27,326 bases of DNA from assembly GCA_012064415.1 (NCBI GenBank), contig SSNU01000102.1, positions 83,212 through 110,537 on the forward strand, given 5' to 3'. A model generated the notes under the pieces. That model did no database searches and was not told the origin of the DNA. It saw nothing but the letters and a program-made list of their open reading frames with translations. The stretch comes from Gyrodactylus bullatarudis (lineage: Eukaryota; Platyhelminthes; Monogenea; Gyrodactylidea; Gyrodactylidae). Shown piece by piece: positions 1 to 8,636 of this stretch. The position numbers and the translations under genes are program-made. The number at the start of each line of letters is the position of its first letter. Positions within the stretch are counted from its first letter, which is position 1.

Positions 1-72
1 AAGTGTTTCAAGAATTTTACAATTTCATTAACATAAATTTCATTGAACTAATAATTATAATCATTTAATTGA

Positions 73-119
73 ACCAGGATTAGAGATTGATAAGACCTGG
101 CGAAATATATATTTCTCTA
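73..119 (+). ncRNA. Hammerhead-ribozyme-like hairpin, copy 1 (degenerate core)
   Basis: TAGAGA (81-86) pairs perfectly with TCTCTA (114-119), which would be stem I. Between them are TTGATAA (87-93, a two-base variant of CUGANGA), GACCTGGC, then GAAA (102-105) and a short AT stem-loop. CCAGG (74-78) can also pair with CCTGG (96-100). It is clearly homologous to the copy at 454-502. Two core bases differ from the hammerhead consensus and a normal stem II is not formed, so this copy would probably be inactive. Confidence 0.4.
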
Positions 120-160
120 ATTAAAAAAATTCTTTTTTATACTGACAATGATGTATTACA

Positions 161-334
161 GAATTGGCAAAATGTGAAACCAGTGAGAAGTCAACAATAG
201 TTGATAATCAAATTACCAGTCAACCTGTAATTAGTGATAAAAGAGAAAGGAAAAACTGCTCAACAACCAAAAGAAAACGTAAAAGGTACAGTGGGCAGTT
301 ACAAATTGACAGCTTTCTCAAAAGGCAAAAGTAA
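161..334 (+). pseudogene. Basic C-terminal coding remnant ending in a PIP-box-like motif
   Basis: An open frame of 57 codons starts at GAA 161, overlapping a good acceptor (branch-like CTGAC, then TATTACAG at 154-161), and stops at TAA 332-334. The product is hydrophilic with a basic run KRKRKRYS followed by GQLQIDSFLKRQK at the very end. QLQIDSFL resembles a PCNA-interacting box (Q-x-x-I-x-x-F-[FY/L]). Two readings are possible. It could be the last exon of a host DNA replication or repair protein (an XPG-like or POLD3-like C-terminus). It could also be the tail of a Penelope-like element, because the PLE remnant at 21055-21280 ends in a similar basic stretch plus QITDFYRATQ, and hammerhead-like motifs flank this fragment. 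I favour the PLE reading. No endonuclease or reverse transcriptase sequence remains next to it. Confidence 0.45.
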
Positions 335-453
335 TTAGCAGATCAAGAGATGAATTTCACAGCAAGCTCTCCACCCTTCTGAAAGAAGTTGCGAAGCCAA
401 AATGAGCCAATGGAAGGTCCCAAATGGAGCATTGTAATAGTATTTATATGTTA

Positions 454-502
454 ACCGGGGTAGAGTCTGAAGAGACCCGGCGAAATACTACGTTTATCAC
501 TC
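454..502 (+). ncRNA. Hammerhead-ribozyme-like motif, copy 2 (canonical core boxes)
   Basis: In order: GAGT (463-466), CTGAAGA (467-473, matches CUGANGA), GACCCGGC (474-481), GAA (482-484), ATA (485-487), a 7-nt loop, TAT (495-497), C498, then ACTC (499-502). GAGT pairs with ACTC as stem I and ATA with TAT as stem III, leaving C498 as the cleavage nucleotide after U497. The weak point is stem II, which has only G474-C481 as an obvious pair. CCGGG (455-459) can pair with CCCGG (476-480), mirroring CCAGG/CCTGG in copy 1, so a pseudoknot or a plain hairpin are alternatives. Type I hammerheads are known in PLEs and animal retrozymes. Confidence 0.45.
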
Positions 503-957
503 AAATTTACGCTTGTTGTTCTCTAACCTTCCACATGAGTTTAGAATCTAACAATAATATTCTTGATGAGGTTCGACAATATTATCGTACAAATAAAAAA
601 TTTTATTCGGGTAGCCATTTTTATTCAAAATACATTTTAGTCACTCAAGTTCGACATCCTATAGATTTTGATCAGTGAGACGAAGAGTGCTCAAGATTTC
701 ACCACGTACTACGTTTTTTTTGTATTGAATAAAAGTGTTGCTCCTAAATCACACAAAAACTTATTTTTTTATTATTAAGTCTCTTAACAGACGACTCTTC
801 AATAGTAACACATAGTTTTCTGTTATTACATATGTTATTTGATTTAAGATCAAATTCCTGTTTATCTAAGATATTAAGGCCCCCATTTTTATCAGCATTA
901 AGAATTAAGCAATGTTGGGTTCAGCTTTTCGGCAAAAGAAGGAGGCTTAACTGACTT
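503..957. other. No recognisable gene
   Basis: A frame opening at 424 runs to 678 but has no recognisable domain and overlaps the ribozyme-like motif, so it is not called. AATAAA occurs at 728-733 in an AT-rich setting. The block TACTACGTTT at 487-496 recurs at 705-714. Nothing else is supported. Confidence 0.5.
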
Positions 958-1226
958 AGATGAAAAATTCTTTCTTTCTCTCTTTTATTCTTGATTTCTT
1001 ATTCTATATTATCATTGGTCAGAAAGTTTTATTATTCTTTCTTAACTCTGATTGTACGAAACTTTAGGGTATGAGACCATGAAAATATATAAATGGTAAA
1101 AAATATTGATGAATTTGTTCTACCACTAAAGAAGACGTGTGAAGCCTATCGCCATCGAAACGTTTGGAGTGACCATAATGGATGAAAATCTCCATGTTGA
1201 CTTAAGTTTTAATAAAACTTATTAAG
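958..1226 (+). repeat. Promoter-like interspersed repeat, left copy of a distant inverted pair
   Basis: This stretch matches the reverse complement of about 6438-6704 over most of its length, with scattered substitutions. It contains ATTGG (1014-1018), a degenerate TGATTG (1049-1054), TATATAAA (1086-1093), a shared core AAGAAGACGTGTGAAGCC (1130-1147), and near its end TTTTAATAAAACTT with a polyadenylation-like AATAAA. That order (CCAAT-type boxes, TATA, AATAAA) would fit a solo LTR, a PLE pseudo-LTR or a small retroelement. No coding capacity is seen. Confidence 0.6.
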
Positions 1227-1680
1227 GTGTTCATATTGAACACAATCAAGCGTAAAAGAGAAAAATTACCTCTTAGAAATTATGAAAATATTTGTTGTGA
1301 AGATCGAGTTCTCAACTTTAATCCGATATTCGAGTTTTAGTTGCTATCGAGATGGTAAAATCAATTTAACTCGAATAACTTTTTTACTTTTTGGCATATT
1401 TGGAATCAGTTTCAAATTTCACATCAGAAAATGGTGACCAAAAAATATAGAATTAAAATATGTTCAAAACTTACCTCTTTTTTATTATCATACCTTAAAT
1501 AAATGTTCATAGGGGTAGACATAAAAATTATCACGTCAGAAAATATTTTTTTTCTCATCAAAAAATTTTCGACCTTCTACTCATGAGTCTGTGCGTGAAT
1601 GTTAAGCAATTTTTTTTAACCAGCTAACAACCAAACAATTGATGTGTTCCTCACAGCCCTAGGGTATGAACATACTCAAG
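1227..1680. other. No recognisable gene
   Basis: AT-rich sequence with stops in all frames and no inverted or direct repeat that I could match elsewhere in the window. Confidence 0.5.
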
Positions 1681-1684
1681 TCTC

Positions 1685-1760
1685 ATTGGTCAACTTTGGA
1701 TGAATCATTGCTATTGGTCAGATAATGTTCCTGAATTTTTATATATCTTAAGTCAGTGTT
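1685..1760 (+). promoter_or_regulatory. Two ATTGG boxes plus TATA: promoter-like module
   Basis: ATTGGTCA occurs at 1685-1692 and again at 1713-1720, followed by TATATAT (1740-1746) and a TCAGTG initiator-like sequence (1753-1758). The spacing (28 bp, then 27 bp) matches the modules in the foldback elements of this window. The short frame starting at ATG 1830 (MASSQQDQN...) has no recognised homology. It may drive nothing and simply be another copy of a repeat. Confidence 0.3.
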
Positions 1761-2302
1761 CGATCCGAAGAGAACCGACCAAAATAAAGCTTTATCCACC
1801 AATATTTTTTCGTTTGTTCTTAACACTAGCATGGCTTCGAGTCAGCAAGATCAAAATATTTTTGAGGAAATTAGGCAACTTTTGTCTTCAAAATTTTTTT
1901 TTAATTTTGGGAATTTGTACTTATTACTGATTAATGTAACCGAAATTTTAACATATACGATTGTTTTATGAAGGCTAATAGAAATTACATTAGAAAAATG
2001 GTTGTGAGAGTGATATAATTTTTGATGAACTCCCACGAGGTGTATTCAGTGATGAAACAAGTTAGCTTCCATTGATCTTACAGGTTAATCAGGGCTCTTT
2101 ATTCTTGTCAGTTAATAGGGCTCGTTTACAAAAGATTTTATAGTTTTACATTATTGCTTTTGAGTAATTTTGCTCAATAAATAAGGTTTTTTGAGTCATA
2201 GTATAGACATGTTACATAGACATGATACTCATGATATAATAAGTTGGAGTGATTCTGTTCAAAAACGTCCGAAAATCCACTTAAATACATAATTTAGGAA
2301 TT

Positions 2303-2996
2303 ATATCGACAAAATGAATTTATTCACTTAAAATGGCTTCTAGCTTATTTATAAAAAATACTTTCAAGATGCAAAATATAAAGGAAATTTTTTACTCTTC
2401 TAGATATGATTACTCCCGAATTTTTTGATCCATTGATATTCTCAAAAATACTAATAATTTTTCAACAAGATAATGCACCGTGTCATCGTTCTTTATCAAC
2501 AAAAACATGGTTTCAAGAGAATGGAATATCGGTATTGCCATGGCCTGCTCGCAGCCATGATCTGAACCCTATTGAGAACTTGTGGGGAATTTTATCTCAA
2601 AAAGTTTACTTTCAGGGAAGAGTATTTTCATACAGGCAGGAACTCATCAAGAAGATTGAGGAAGAGTGGAGATTAATTCCCGAAGAGACTTTAGTAAATT
2701 TATATTGCTCTATGTCAAAAGGATGTTTAAGATTAGTAGAAGGAAAAGGAGATTTTACAAAATAAAAGTGAACATTTCCTAGGTTTACATATGTTTTGTC
2801 ATTTTCTAATTCAATGAAAAATCGTAAATTTGTATTTTTGAGAATATCAATGAACCAATAAGTTCGGGAGTAATCATATCTAGAAGAGTAAGAAATTTCC
2901 TTTTTAATGGTATATTTTACATCTTGAAGGTATTTTTTATAAATGAGCTAGAAGCAATTTTATATGAATAAATTCATTTTTTCGACCACTATATAA
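2303..2996 (+). mobile_element. Internally deleted Tc1-like element with ~150-bp terminal inverted repeats
   Basis: Sequence from about 2303-2451 is repeated in inverted orientation at about 2832-2996, including TAGATATGATTACTCCCGAA next to TACTCTTC. The two arms bracket a transposase fragment that begins directly at the inner edge of the left arm. The N-terminal half of the gene has therefore been deleted. The element cannot encode a functional transposase. Confidence 0.75.
2406..2765 (+). pseudogene. Tc1-like transposase, C-terminal DDE fragment
   Basis: The open frame covers 119 codons, but roughly the first 16 come from the left inverted repeat rather than from the transposase. The recognisable part begins at IIFQQDNAPCHRS, which holds the second catalytic Asp (QDNAPCH), and continues to PWPARSHDLNPIENLWG, which holds the third catalytic acidic residue (Glu of PIENLWG). 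A typical C-terminal helix (IEEEWRLIPEETLVNLY...SMSKGCLRLVE) follows and the frame ends at TAA. The HTH DNA-binding domain and the first catalytic Asp are missing; complete Tc1 transposases are about 340 residues. It is dead but fairly recent, as the remaining frame is unbroken. Confidence 0.85.
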
Positions 2997-3157
2997 GAAG
3001 ATATTTTTAAAACCAAATGCGCATTTCTCAAAGGATCATCAGTGGTCTCTCTTTGAAAATGATAAAAGTTAAAGTTTGAATGAAAAATAATAATTTACAA
3101 ATTTTGAAAGAAATAGTAAATGTTAAAGAATATAAGAGTGATGAATGGAAATAGGAA

Positions 3158-3303
3158 TAACTAGAAATATTTTGTTCTAGGTGCTTAGGTCGTATATCCC
3201 ACAGGAACGTCATATTTGGTAATGGATTAGCCCATGTCGCTGAAAGTTACAGCTTACTAATGGATATACGACCTAAGCACCTAGAACGAAATATTTCTAG
3301 TTA
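3158..3303. repeat. Near-perfect 42-bp inverted repeat with 62-bp loop
   Basis: TAACTAGAAATATTTTGTTC and the following bases to 3199 are complementary to 3262-3303, with one mismatch visible (T versus C near the outer end). The arms end at TATATCC/GGATATA. The loop is ordinary sequence. It could be a very small MITE or a cruciform-forming hairpin. Confidence 0.75.
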
Positions 3304-3416
3304 TACTTTTTAAATATAGGTGCTGCACTATTCGGAAATAGGAATATAATGTAAGCTGAAAAAACACCAATAACTCTTCAATAAATAGCAACAGTGAAGA
3401 GAAAATGTGAAAAAGC

Positions 3417-4165
3417 TCACATAGGCCACGGTAGTTGAAGATTAAACGAATAGTTCTTTTGAACACACAAATTAGGTTTATTCCTGTTGATGAAGAATTT
3501 CTCCTTCACCCACACATCTGTGCTGTCATCCCCTGGGTTTTTGTATAAAATAGAAAAATTAGAAATTGTAGCAACATGGTTTTCCTGTATTAGATATCTG
3601 GTGACCGCGGTATCTTTATTGAGATTATCATGAAATCTTGTTGAAAACTTCCTAATAGTACGCCCGATGTACGAAGCCCCACAGTCACATTGAAACTTGT
3701 AAATCAATAGAGTCTTTTCTTGAGGGTCAAGTAAATCCTTATGGATTAAACTGAATAATCTCTGGGTTTTAAATACAATTTTCAATTGTATATTGTCATA
3801 ATGTTGATCGATGAGATTGATCAGTTTTCTCCTAACATCATTACTAAAACCATCCCCTTTGAAGTTCAGTTTCATGAAAATTTTTGTTTTCTCGCCTTCT
3901 TCTCTATTGACAACTTCATCTCTAATCAAAGGTTGGTTGATAAATTTGTGCACAAATTTGGCTGGATAACCATTTTCCATCAAACTTGACTTCGCCGTCA
4001 CTATTTCCTTTGGTATTCATCTACATAAAGAAGTTGTCTACAGATACATTAGGTTTCATTATAATAAAAGTGTCATCAACATATCTAATTTAAACATCAG
4101 TAAAAGAATTGATAGCGTTAGACATTTTATTTAATTCTAACCATCCCAAGTCAAAGTCTAAATTA
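3417..4165 (-). pseudogene. Penelope-like element: reverse transcriptase end plus GIY-YIG endonuclease, broken
   Basis: Read on the minus strand, the reverse transcriptase palm appears first: DLGWLELNKM, an in-frame stop, then RYVDDTFII (catalytic YVDD, plus positions about 4060-4086). A further stop and a frame change follow. An intact 194-codon frame (4001-3417) then starts with MENGYPAKFVHKF, the usual thumb region of PLEs. It continues to the GIY-YIG nuclease: LLIYKFQCDCGASYIGRT (GIY degenerate, YIG intact), RKFSTRFHDN, and KEKFFINRNKPNLC with the conserved Glu. The roughly 100 residues normally separating YVDD from NGYP are missing, so the copy is internally deleted. The C-terminal tail ends early at LQLPWPM. 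PLEs copy RNA into DNA; this one cannot. Confidence 0.8.
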
Positions 4166-4177
4166 ACCATAATCGGC

Positions 4178-4405
4178 AAGAGTTTCTGCCTATTATGCAT
4201 AATCGGCAGATTAACCAAAATGGACACAACATATCTAAAATATCATTAATGATATATGTGTTGTGACGAATTTGGATAATTTGCCGATTATGCATAATCT
4301 GCAAGTTTTCCTGCTGATTATGCATAATTAGCAAAAACCTGACGAATATGCATAATTTTATTCAAATTTATCAGGTTTTTGCCGATTATGCATAATCTGC
4401 AAGAC
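4178..4405. repeat. Cluster of ATTATGCATAAT palindromes
   Basis: The 12-bp perfect palindrome ATTATGCATAAT, often extended to CCGATTATGCATAATCKG, occurs around 4192, 4287, 4317 and 4385, with a partial copy (GAATATGCATAATT) near 4344. An inverted pair GCAAAAACCTGA (4331-4342) / TCAGGTTTTTGC (4371-4382) encloses one of them. The cluster straddles the left end of the MITE at 4243-4817. Confidence 0.7.
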
Positions 4406-4817
4406 ATACCTTGACGAATATGAATAATAAGGAATTAAAGGGTGGATGGGCAATCGATCTATGCATATATGTATGAAAAATGTATTATAGTTTTAAATAA
4501 TTGATAAATACAGATTTATATCATTTCTTTCGATAAATATTTATAGTTAAATAACGTGTTTTCTTGAAATAATATTTTATTCACTATTTATATTTACTTT
4601 CTTTAATTTGAATTGAATTATTATTATCTTTCCCTTTCATTTTTTTCATAAAAAAGAAAATTGTATAGGGTTTTTCATATTCTTAATTTTCACATTTTAT
4701 TATCGAGTGATATTTTAAATCAAAAAAGACTAAATTCTTATTACATTTACAAATTCTTAAGTTGCACCCCTTTTGACAACTACCTTGACCAAATTCGTCA
4801 CAGCATATGGATTAATG
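4243..4817. mobile_element. MITE-like element with ~30-bp terminal inverted repeats
   Basis: TCATTAAT...TGTGACGAATTTGG at 4243-4275 is repeated inverted as CCAAATTCGTCACAG...ATTAATGA at 4789-4817. No coding region lies between; the interior is AT-rich with TGCATA palindromes at its left. I could not establish a target-site duplication, so the family is not assigned. Its right end lies 59 bp before exon 1. Confidence 0.55.
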
Positions 4818-4876
4818 AGCTTAAAATAAATATTATATAATTGTTATCTCACTTCAAAAGGGAACTTTATTTTTAG

Positions 4877-5158
4877 ATCATGAAGAGGAAACTACTTGGC
4901 TGCATTATAGTGTAGATAACGTACAAATTATAAGATGCATCAAAAAGTTCATTCCACAAAAAAAATTGGTTGATTGTTTGGTAGAGTATGAAGGTAATAA
5001 TTACCTTCAAAAATCGTTTGAACCACTTAAAATTATTACGAAAGGAAAAAATTGCATGGATGTAAATGTGTCGGATGAATATCAAACTTATTTAATAAGA
5101 TTATATGCAAGAGAAAAAAAGCTGACCCAATTACAAAACATGATTGAAAAAATTTTAA
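4877..5158 (+). CDS. Exon 1 of the PH-like repeat gene (phase 1-1, 94 codons)
   Basis: The exon starts after a pyrimidine-rich acceptor (TTTATTTTTAG, ending 4876) and ends at 5158 before GTAAGG. Both boundaries fall after the first base of a codon. The translation begins HEEETTWLHYSVDNVQIIRC and continues through KKLVDCLVEYEGNNYLQ, EPLKIITKGKNCMDVNVS and YQTYLIRLYAREKKLTQ, ending in the helix-like LQNMIEKIL. No signal peptide or membrane segment is seen. The succession of short hydrophobic strands closed by an amphipathic helix fits a PH-like fold, but no family signature is present in this module. Without splicing the frame stops at 5190. This is the first exon of the series that I can see; upstream exons are expected outside the window or in sequence I could not resolve. 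Confidence 0.6.
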
Positions 5159-5296
5159 GTAAGGCTTTTTTACATATTCATAATTTATGATATAAATTTT
5201 ATTTGATACATGATGGACATTTTATTCATCTTCTGATACGATTCGTCTTGCTTTTTTTGTTATTTCTGTAATGAGCCTTTTTTTATTGATATTATT

Positions 5297-5440
5297 AGTA
5301 CAAACAAGTATCTTCAGTTTCTTTTTCCATTGTGAATTTTATCTGGATTTGTTGTCTGTTGAATTCTATTCTCTAGTCATCAAAATTATTATTAGCATTT
5401 GAAATTATAAGTGTATCCTCAATATAACGATAATAACACG
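5297..5440 (-). pseudogene. Penelope-like reverse transcriptase fragment
   Basis: The minus strand reads YRYIEDTLIISNANNNFDD, a stop, then RIEFNRQQIQIKFTMEKE and another stop. YIEDT is a decayed YVDDT catalytic motif. IQIKFTMEKE matches the next conserved block of PLE reverse transcriptases (IxFTxExE). It is a separate, older copy from the one at 3417-4165 and is too short to place further. Confidence 0.6.
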
Positions 5441-5849
5441 GGTGAGGTGAATCGTACAAACTTGATCGGACAAAACTTTTCTAGAGTGAAATTGTATGCT
5501 GGTTTCAGATCTGCTCTCAGAATTTTTCTATCGTTAATGTTTTGGCCGCTGTGACCAAAAACCTCAAAAAGGTAGTTTTCAGTAGCTCAATTAACAAAAT
5601 TAATTTTTTTGATATGAAAATATCAGAGTCTGAAATTAAAAATAATACCATTAGAAAGAACGTTAAATTTCGCGATAATCACGTAATTTCAGCATTTTTG
5701 CAAAGGTTTTTAAAATACGCATAAAGTTAGAATAGATTGAAAATTCACTCAAAATATATATAGTTTTTTTCCTCCAATTCAACTTGTAAATTTAATGAAT
5801 CTCAAAATATAAAAAAAAACATTTATTAAAACTTAGGTCAATATTAGGA
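5441..5849. other. Intron 1 sequence, no clear gene
   Basis: A 60-codon frame (5542-5724, +) without domain or convincing splice sites is present but is not called. The rest is AT-rich with stops in all frames. Confidence 0.45.
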
Positions 5850-6158
5850 TTTTTAAAAGCTTCCCATGCTCTTACTTCTTCATCTATGAAAGAGAAACAA
5901 AAAGTATCATCTTTTATCAAATAATTTATTTGGGGACCAGCCAAGGTAACCAAGACTATGAGAGTTTTTCATGACAAGAGCCTTTATAAACTGCTTGAAA
6001 ACTCCTAGTTTGATATGTAAAGGAGGAAGCAATATTCTTTTTTTCTCTACAAGATATGAATAAATTCTATTATTGCCCAATACTTCTGTCCTAGTCATAG
6101 GAATAAAATCAGGCTCATAATGAGAACTTGATTGATATGATTGAAAGATCATCTTCAA
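5850..6158 (-). pseudogene. Fragment of a repeated animal gene family with the LLPPLHIKLG motif
   Basis: The minus frame reads EVLGNNRIYSYLVEKKRILL, then PPLHIKLGVFKQFIKALV, then GYLGWSPNKLF. After a frame change it resumes with DEEVRAWEAFKN. I recognise the block LLPPLHIKLGLMKQFVKAL followed downstream by an AW-x-x-F segment from numerous uncharacterised, multi-copy proteins in arthropods, Hydra and others that behave like transposon passengers or transposon-derived genes. The function is unknown to me. The upstream CxxC-type region of that family is not seen. A second minus frame at 6115-6351 overlaps its start but is not recognisable. Confidence 0.5.
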
Positions 6159-6437
6159 ACGAAAAATAAGGTATAAAATAAATTTCTCTATTCTTATAAT
6201 GATAAAAATTTACTCCTCCTCCATTAATTCTACCAATTAATATATGCCTACCCACATCAACTGCCATTTTTTGAATTTTGCCATTTTGGCTCATAGAAAA
6301 ATTTCTATTGAATGAAACCGAGATAAAATGACTCCTATCTTTTTTTCGCAATGAGACACTTTTTCATAAGATCGTATTCGTTTATTCGAGAAATAATAAG
6401 TATGAAATGAAAATTTATTGAAAAATCATGATTAATA

Positions 6438-6704
6438 ATAAGATTTATTAAAACTTAAGTCAACACGGGGATTCTCATCCATTACGGTCACTCCAAAAGT
6501 TTCGATGGCGATAGGCTTCACACGTCTTCTTCAGTGGTAGGACAAATTCATCAAATACTCTTTACCATTTATATATTTTCATGATCTCATACCCTAAAGT
6601 TTCGTCCAATCAGAATTAAGAAAGAATAATAAAACTTTTTGACCAATAATAATATAGAATAAGAAATCAAGAATAGAAGATAAAGGATTTTTTCATTAAA
6701 TTGA
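6438..6704 (-). repeat. Promoter-like interspersed repeat, right copy of the inverted pair
   Basis: Reverse complement of the repeat at 958-1226. On the minus strand it carries ATTATTGGTC, an intact TGATTGGACG (degenerate in the left copy), ATATATAAATGG, GAAGAAGACGTGTGAAGCC and AATAAA near its end. This copy looks better preserved at the second ATTGG box. The two copies lie 5.2 kb apart in head-to-head orientation. Confidence 0.6.
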
Positions 6705-6769
6705 TTTATTATCACTGGTAAAATCTTTTGTTAAAAATTCAATATAGTAATTATGTGATCAGTGATCAC

Positions 6770-7372
6770 TAGGGCGACCAAAATGCCTTTTTTGCCTTTT
6801 TTGAGAGTGAGTCTAAAATACTTTGAAAATATTAAAAATTCAGTCCTTTTTTTTCTAAACCTATTGATAAGAGAAATAAGTTTGCCTTTTTTGCCTATTT
6901 CGAGGAGGCTTGCCTTTTTTTTGCCTTTTTTAAAAAGGATTGCTTTTTCATTTTTTTCAAGGATTGTGCAAATTTTTTATCCTTGTTTATCTTGATCTTA
7001 GTTAAATTTTCATTGTCTGAATCTAATTTTAGGGGGGACTCGGTAAACAGCCAATAGAAATGGCTTATCCAACTCAACATCTCATTCTCATTCTATTCAC
7101 TTGAAAGGCTTGAAGAATTGATTAATTTTTTTAAATCACTACTTGTGAGAGATATTCGATTATATGAATATACCTTTTATGCTTTACTATGTTGTTAAAG
7201 CTACTTTTTGGATTTTTAATGAGATCTCCTTTAAGTCCGCTTTCAGCAGATACCTTCTTGGGGTGCTTCTCGTGAGAAACATTCGATTTTATGAATTTGC
7301 CTTTTTTTGCCTTTTTCAGAATTAAAAATTGCCTTTTTTCATCATAAAGTATGCCTTTTTCTGGTCGCCCTA
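6770..7372. mobile_element. hAT-type MITE, 603 bp, with 8-bp target duplication
   Basis: The ends read TAGGGCGACCA...(T)GGTCGCCCTA and are flanked on both sides by GTGATCAC (6762-6769 and 7373-7380), an exact 8-bp duplication typical of hAT transposition. The interior is strikingly rich in GCCTTTTTTGCC-like units (for example 6783-6802, 6883-6932, 7299-7317). It has no transposase and lies in intron 1 of the exon series. Confidence 0.8.
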
Positions 7373-7380
7373 GTGATCAC

Positions 7381-8369
7381 TATTAGTTTCAACTCCTGCT
7401 GCGATAAGTTAGATCTTACAGGTGAGCCTAGACTTGAGATTTTATTCTATTTTTATCAAAAAATAAGATATATTTTCTGATATGGGTTAACAATCGGCTT
7501 CAAAGTGATTTAGTACACTTGTTTAATTTTTCAAATAAATTTTTGCTTCTATTGAAGATTGTCAGAATATTTTTTTCTCCTTGTATCCTATATCGATCAC
7601 GAAGATTTTGAGGAGTGAGGCACTTTGTGATAAGTAGAAAGCGTTTGATACCTCTTCGAACCATTATTGATTCAGATGGTATTCTGAGTTTTTATCCTGT
7701 ATAGTTCAGAGATTTTACTGCTGGAAATTTTCGCGACTTTCTGAAGCTTCATAGACCATTCGGATTTTTCAGGATTTCAGATATATTTTCAGCATTTCAA
7801 CTTCTCCCCCACTTTAGTTATTGGTTGAAATGAACGAAATTTCTCAATTTTCATTTAAAATTAAAAATTGGACGAATCTAACTTCAAGGGATTTCTAATC
7901 CGGAATAATATTTCAGTATGAAATTCTAGGCTGAACTTTGAATTCTGCATTTGATGGTACTAATTTTATAGTTCAAAACAAGGATTTTAATAATGAAGCA
8001 AGAATTCTGAAAAATTACCAAACGTTAGATATTTGTATAACTAAATCATCAAAAAATTTTATTTAGCTATTTATCTTATATACAACAGGAATCCTACTTA
8101 GAAATCAAAAAATCTTTGTGCTTGAACTTCATTGGTTGAAAATTTTCTAAAAACCTATCAATGTAGTCAAAAAACTTAGACAGTTTTTAACTACCCCGAC
8201 CTATAAACTTAATTTTAAATTGCTGCTTTTATCTAAGTTTTTTTCAGTTCTTGATTCAGATAAGCATAGTATTGTACAAATCTAAAAAATAAAAAAAACC
8301 ATGTTAACAAACGTAGATATATGTTTGTATTTAAGAATTGTTTGAAAGAAAAACTTTTTTTAATTTTAG
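7381..8369. other. Intron sequence without recognisable features
   Basis: AT-rich sequence between the hAT MITE and exon 2. I found no open frame above 60 codons on the + strand before the exon 2 frame and no repeat shared with the rest of the window. A pyrimidine-rich tract (CTTTTTTTAATTTTAG) precedes exon 2. Confidence 0.5.
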
Positions 8370-8636
8370 TGAATAAAACAAGAGAATTCGTGCTAATTAA
8401 TTATAAATCTGGTGCACAAAGAGTTGATGCTGATTATCATTTGACTGGTAAAAATATGATCACTTTATACAAAGAAGGCAAAAAACAAGAATCTTTCTGT
8501 TTTAAATATGCATATTATAACTGTTTTGAAATGTATAAAATTCCACAGTATAATTTTGTGAAGATATTAAGCACGGGTATTTTAACAAATTGTCGTATGG
8601 CATTGGAAGCAGGATATCAAAAAAAATTTGTAAAAG
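8370..8636 (+). CDS. Exon 2 of the PH-like repeat gene (phase 1-1, 89 codons)
   Basis: Acceptor TTTTTTTAATTTTAG ends at 8369 and the donor is AAAAG/GTAAGA at 8637, both in phase 1. The product runs NKTREFVLINYKSGAQRV, DADYHLTGKNMITLYKEGKK, QESFCFKYAYYNCFEMYKIP, QYNFVKILSTGILTNCRMA and LEAGYQKKFVK. The segment MITLYKEGKKQESFCFKYAYY lines up by eye with FQLFRNKKIVEEYYFLYYN of exon 3, and KILSTG with YSFKTE, suggesting related modules. An upstream in-frame ATG at 8321 sits before the acceptor and is unlikely to be a start. The unspliced frame stops at 8659. Confidence 0.65.

Noticed and set aside
424..678. 84-codon + frame starting at 424
   Set aside because: It overlaps the hammerhead-like motif and has no domain or splice context; treated as chance.
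1130..1180. CTGAAGA...CGAAAC-like pattern in the 958-1226 repeat and its inverted copy, as another hammerhead
   Set aside because: The sequence between the boxes does not form a stem II and no stem I partner was found. The left copy also reads CTAAAGA.
1700..1971. Overlapping + frames downstream of the promoter-like module
   Set aside because: No recognisable domain, low-complexity hydrophobic translation, and frames overlap each other.
4190..4400. CRISPR array
   Set aside because: Repeats are palindromic and irregularly spaced, and the context is eukaryotic.
6115..6351. 78-codon minus frame as part of the LLPPLHIKLG gene
   Set aside because: It is in a different frame and I could not match it to the family.
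6762..7080. Frames at 6762-6995 (+) and 6895-7080 (-)
   Set aside because: They translate the GCCTTTTTTGCC repeats of the hAT MITE.
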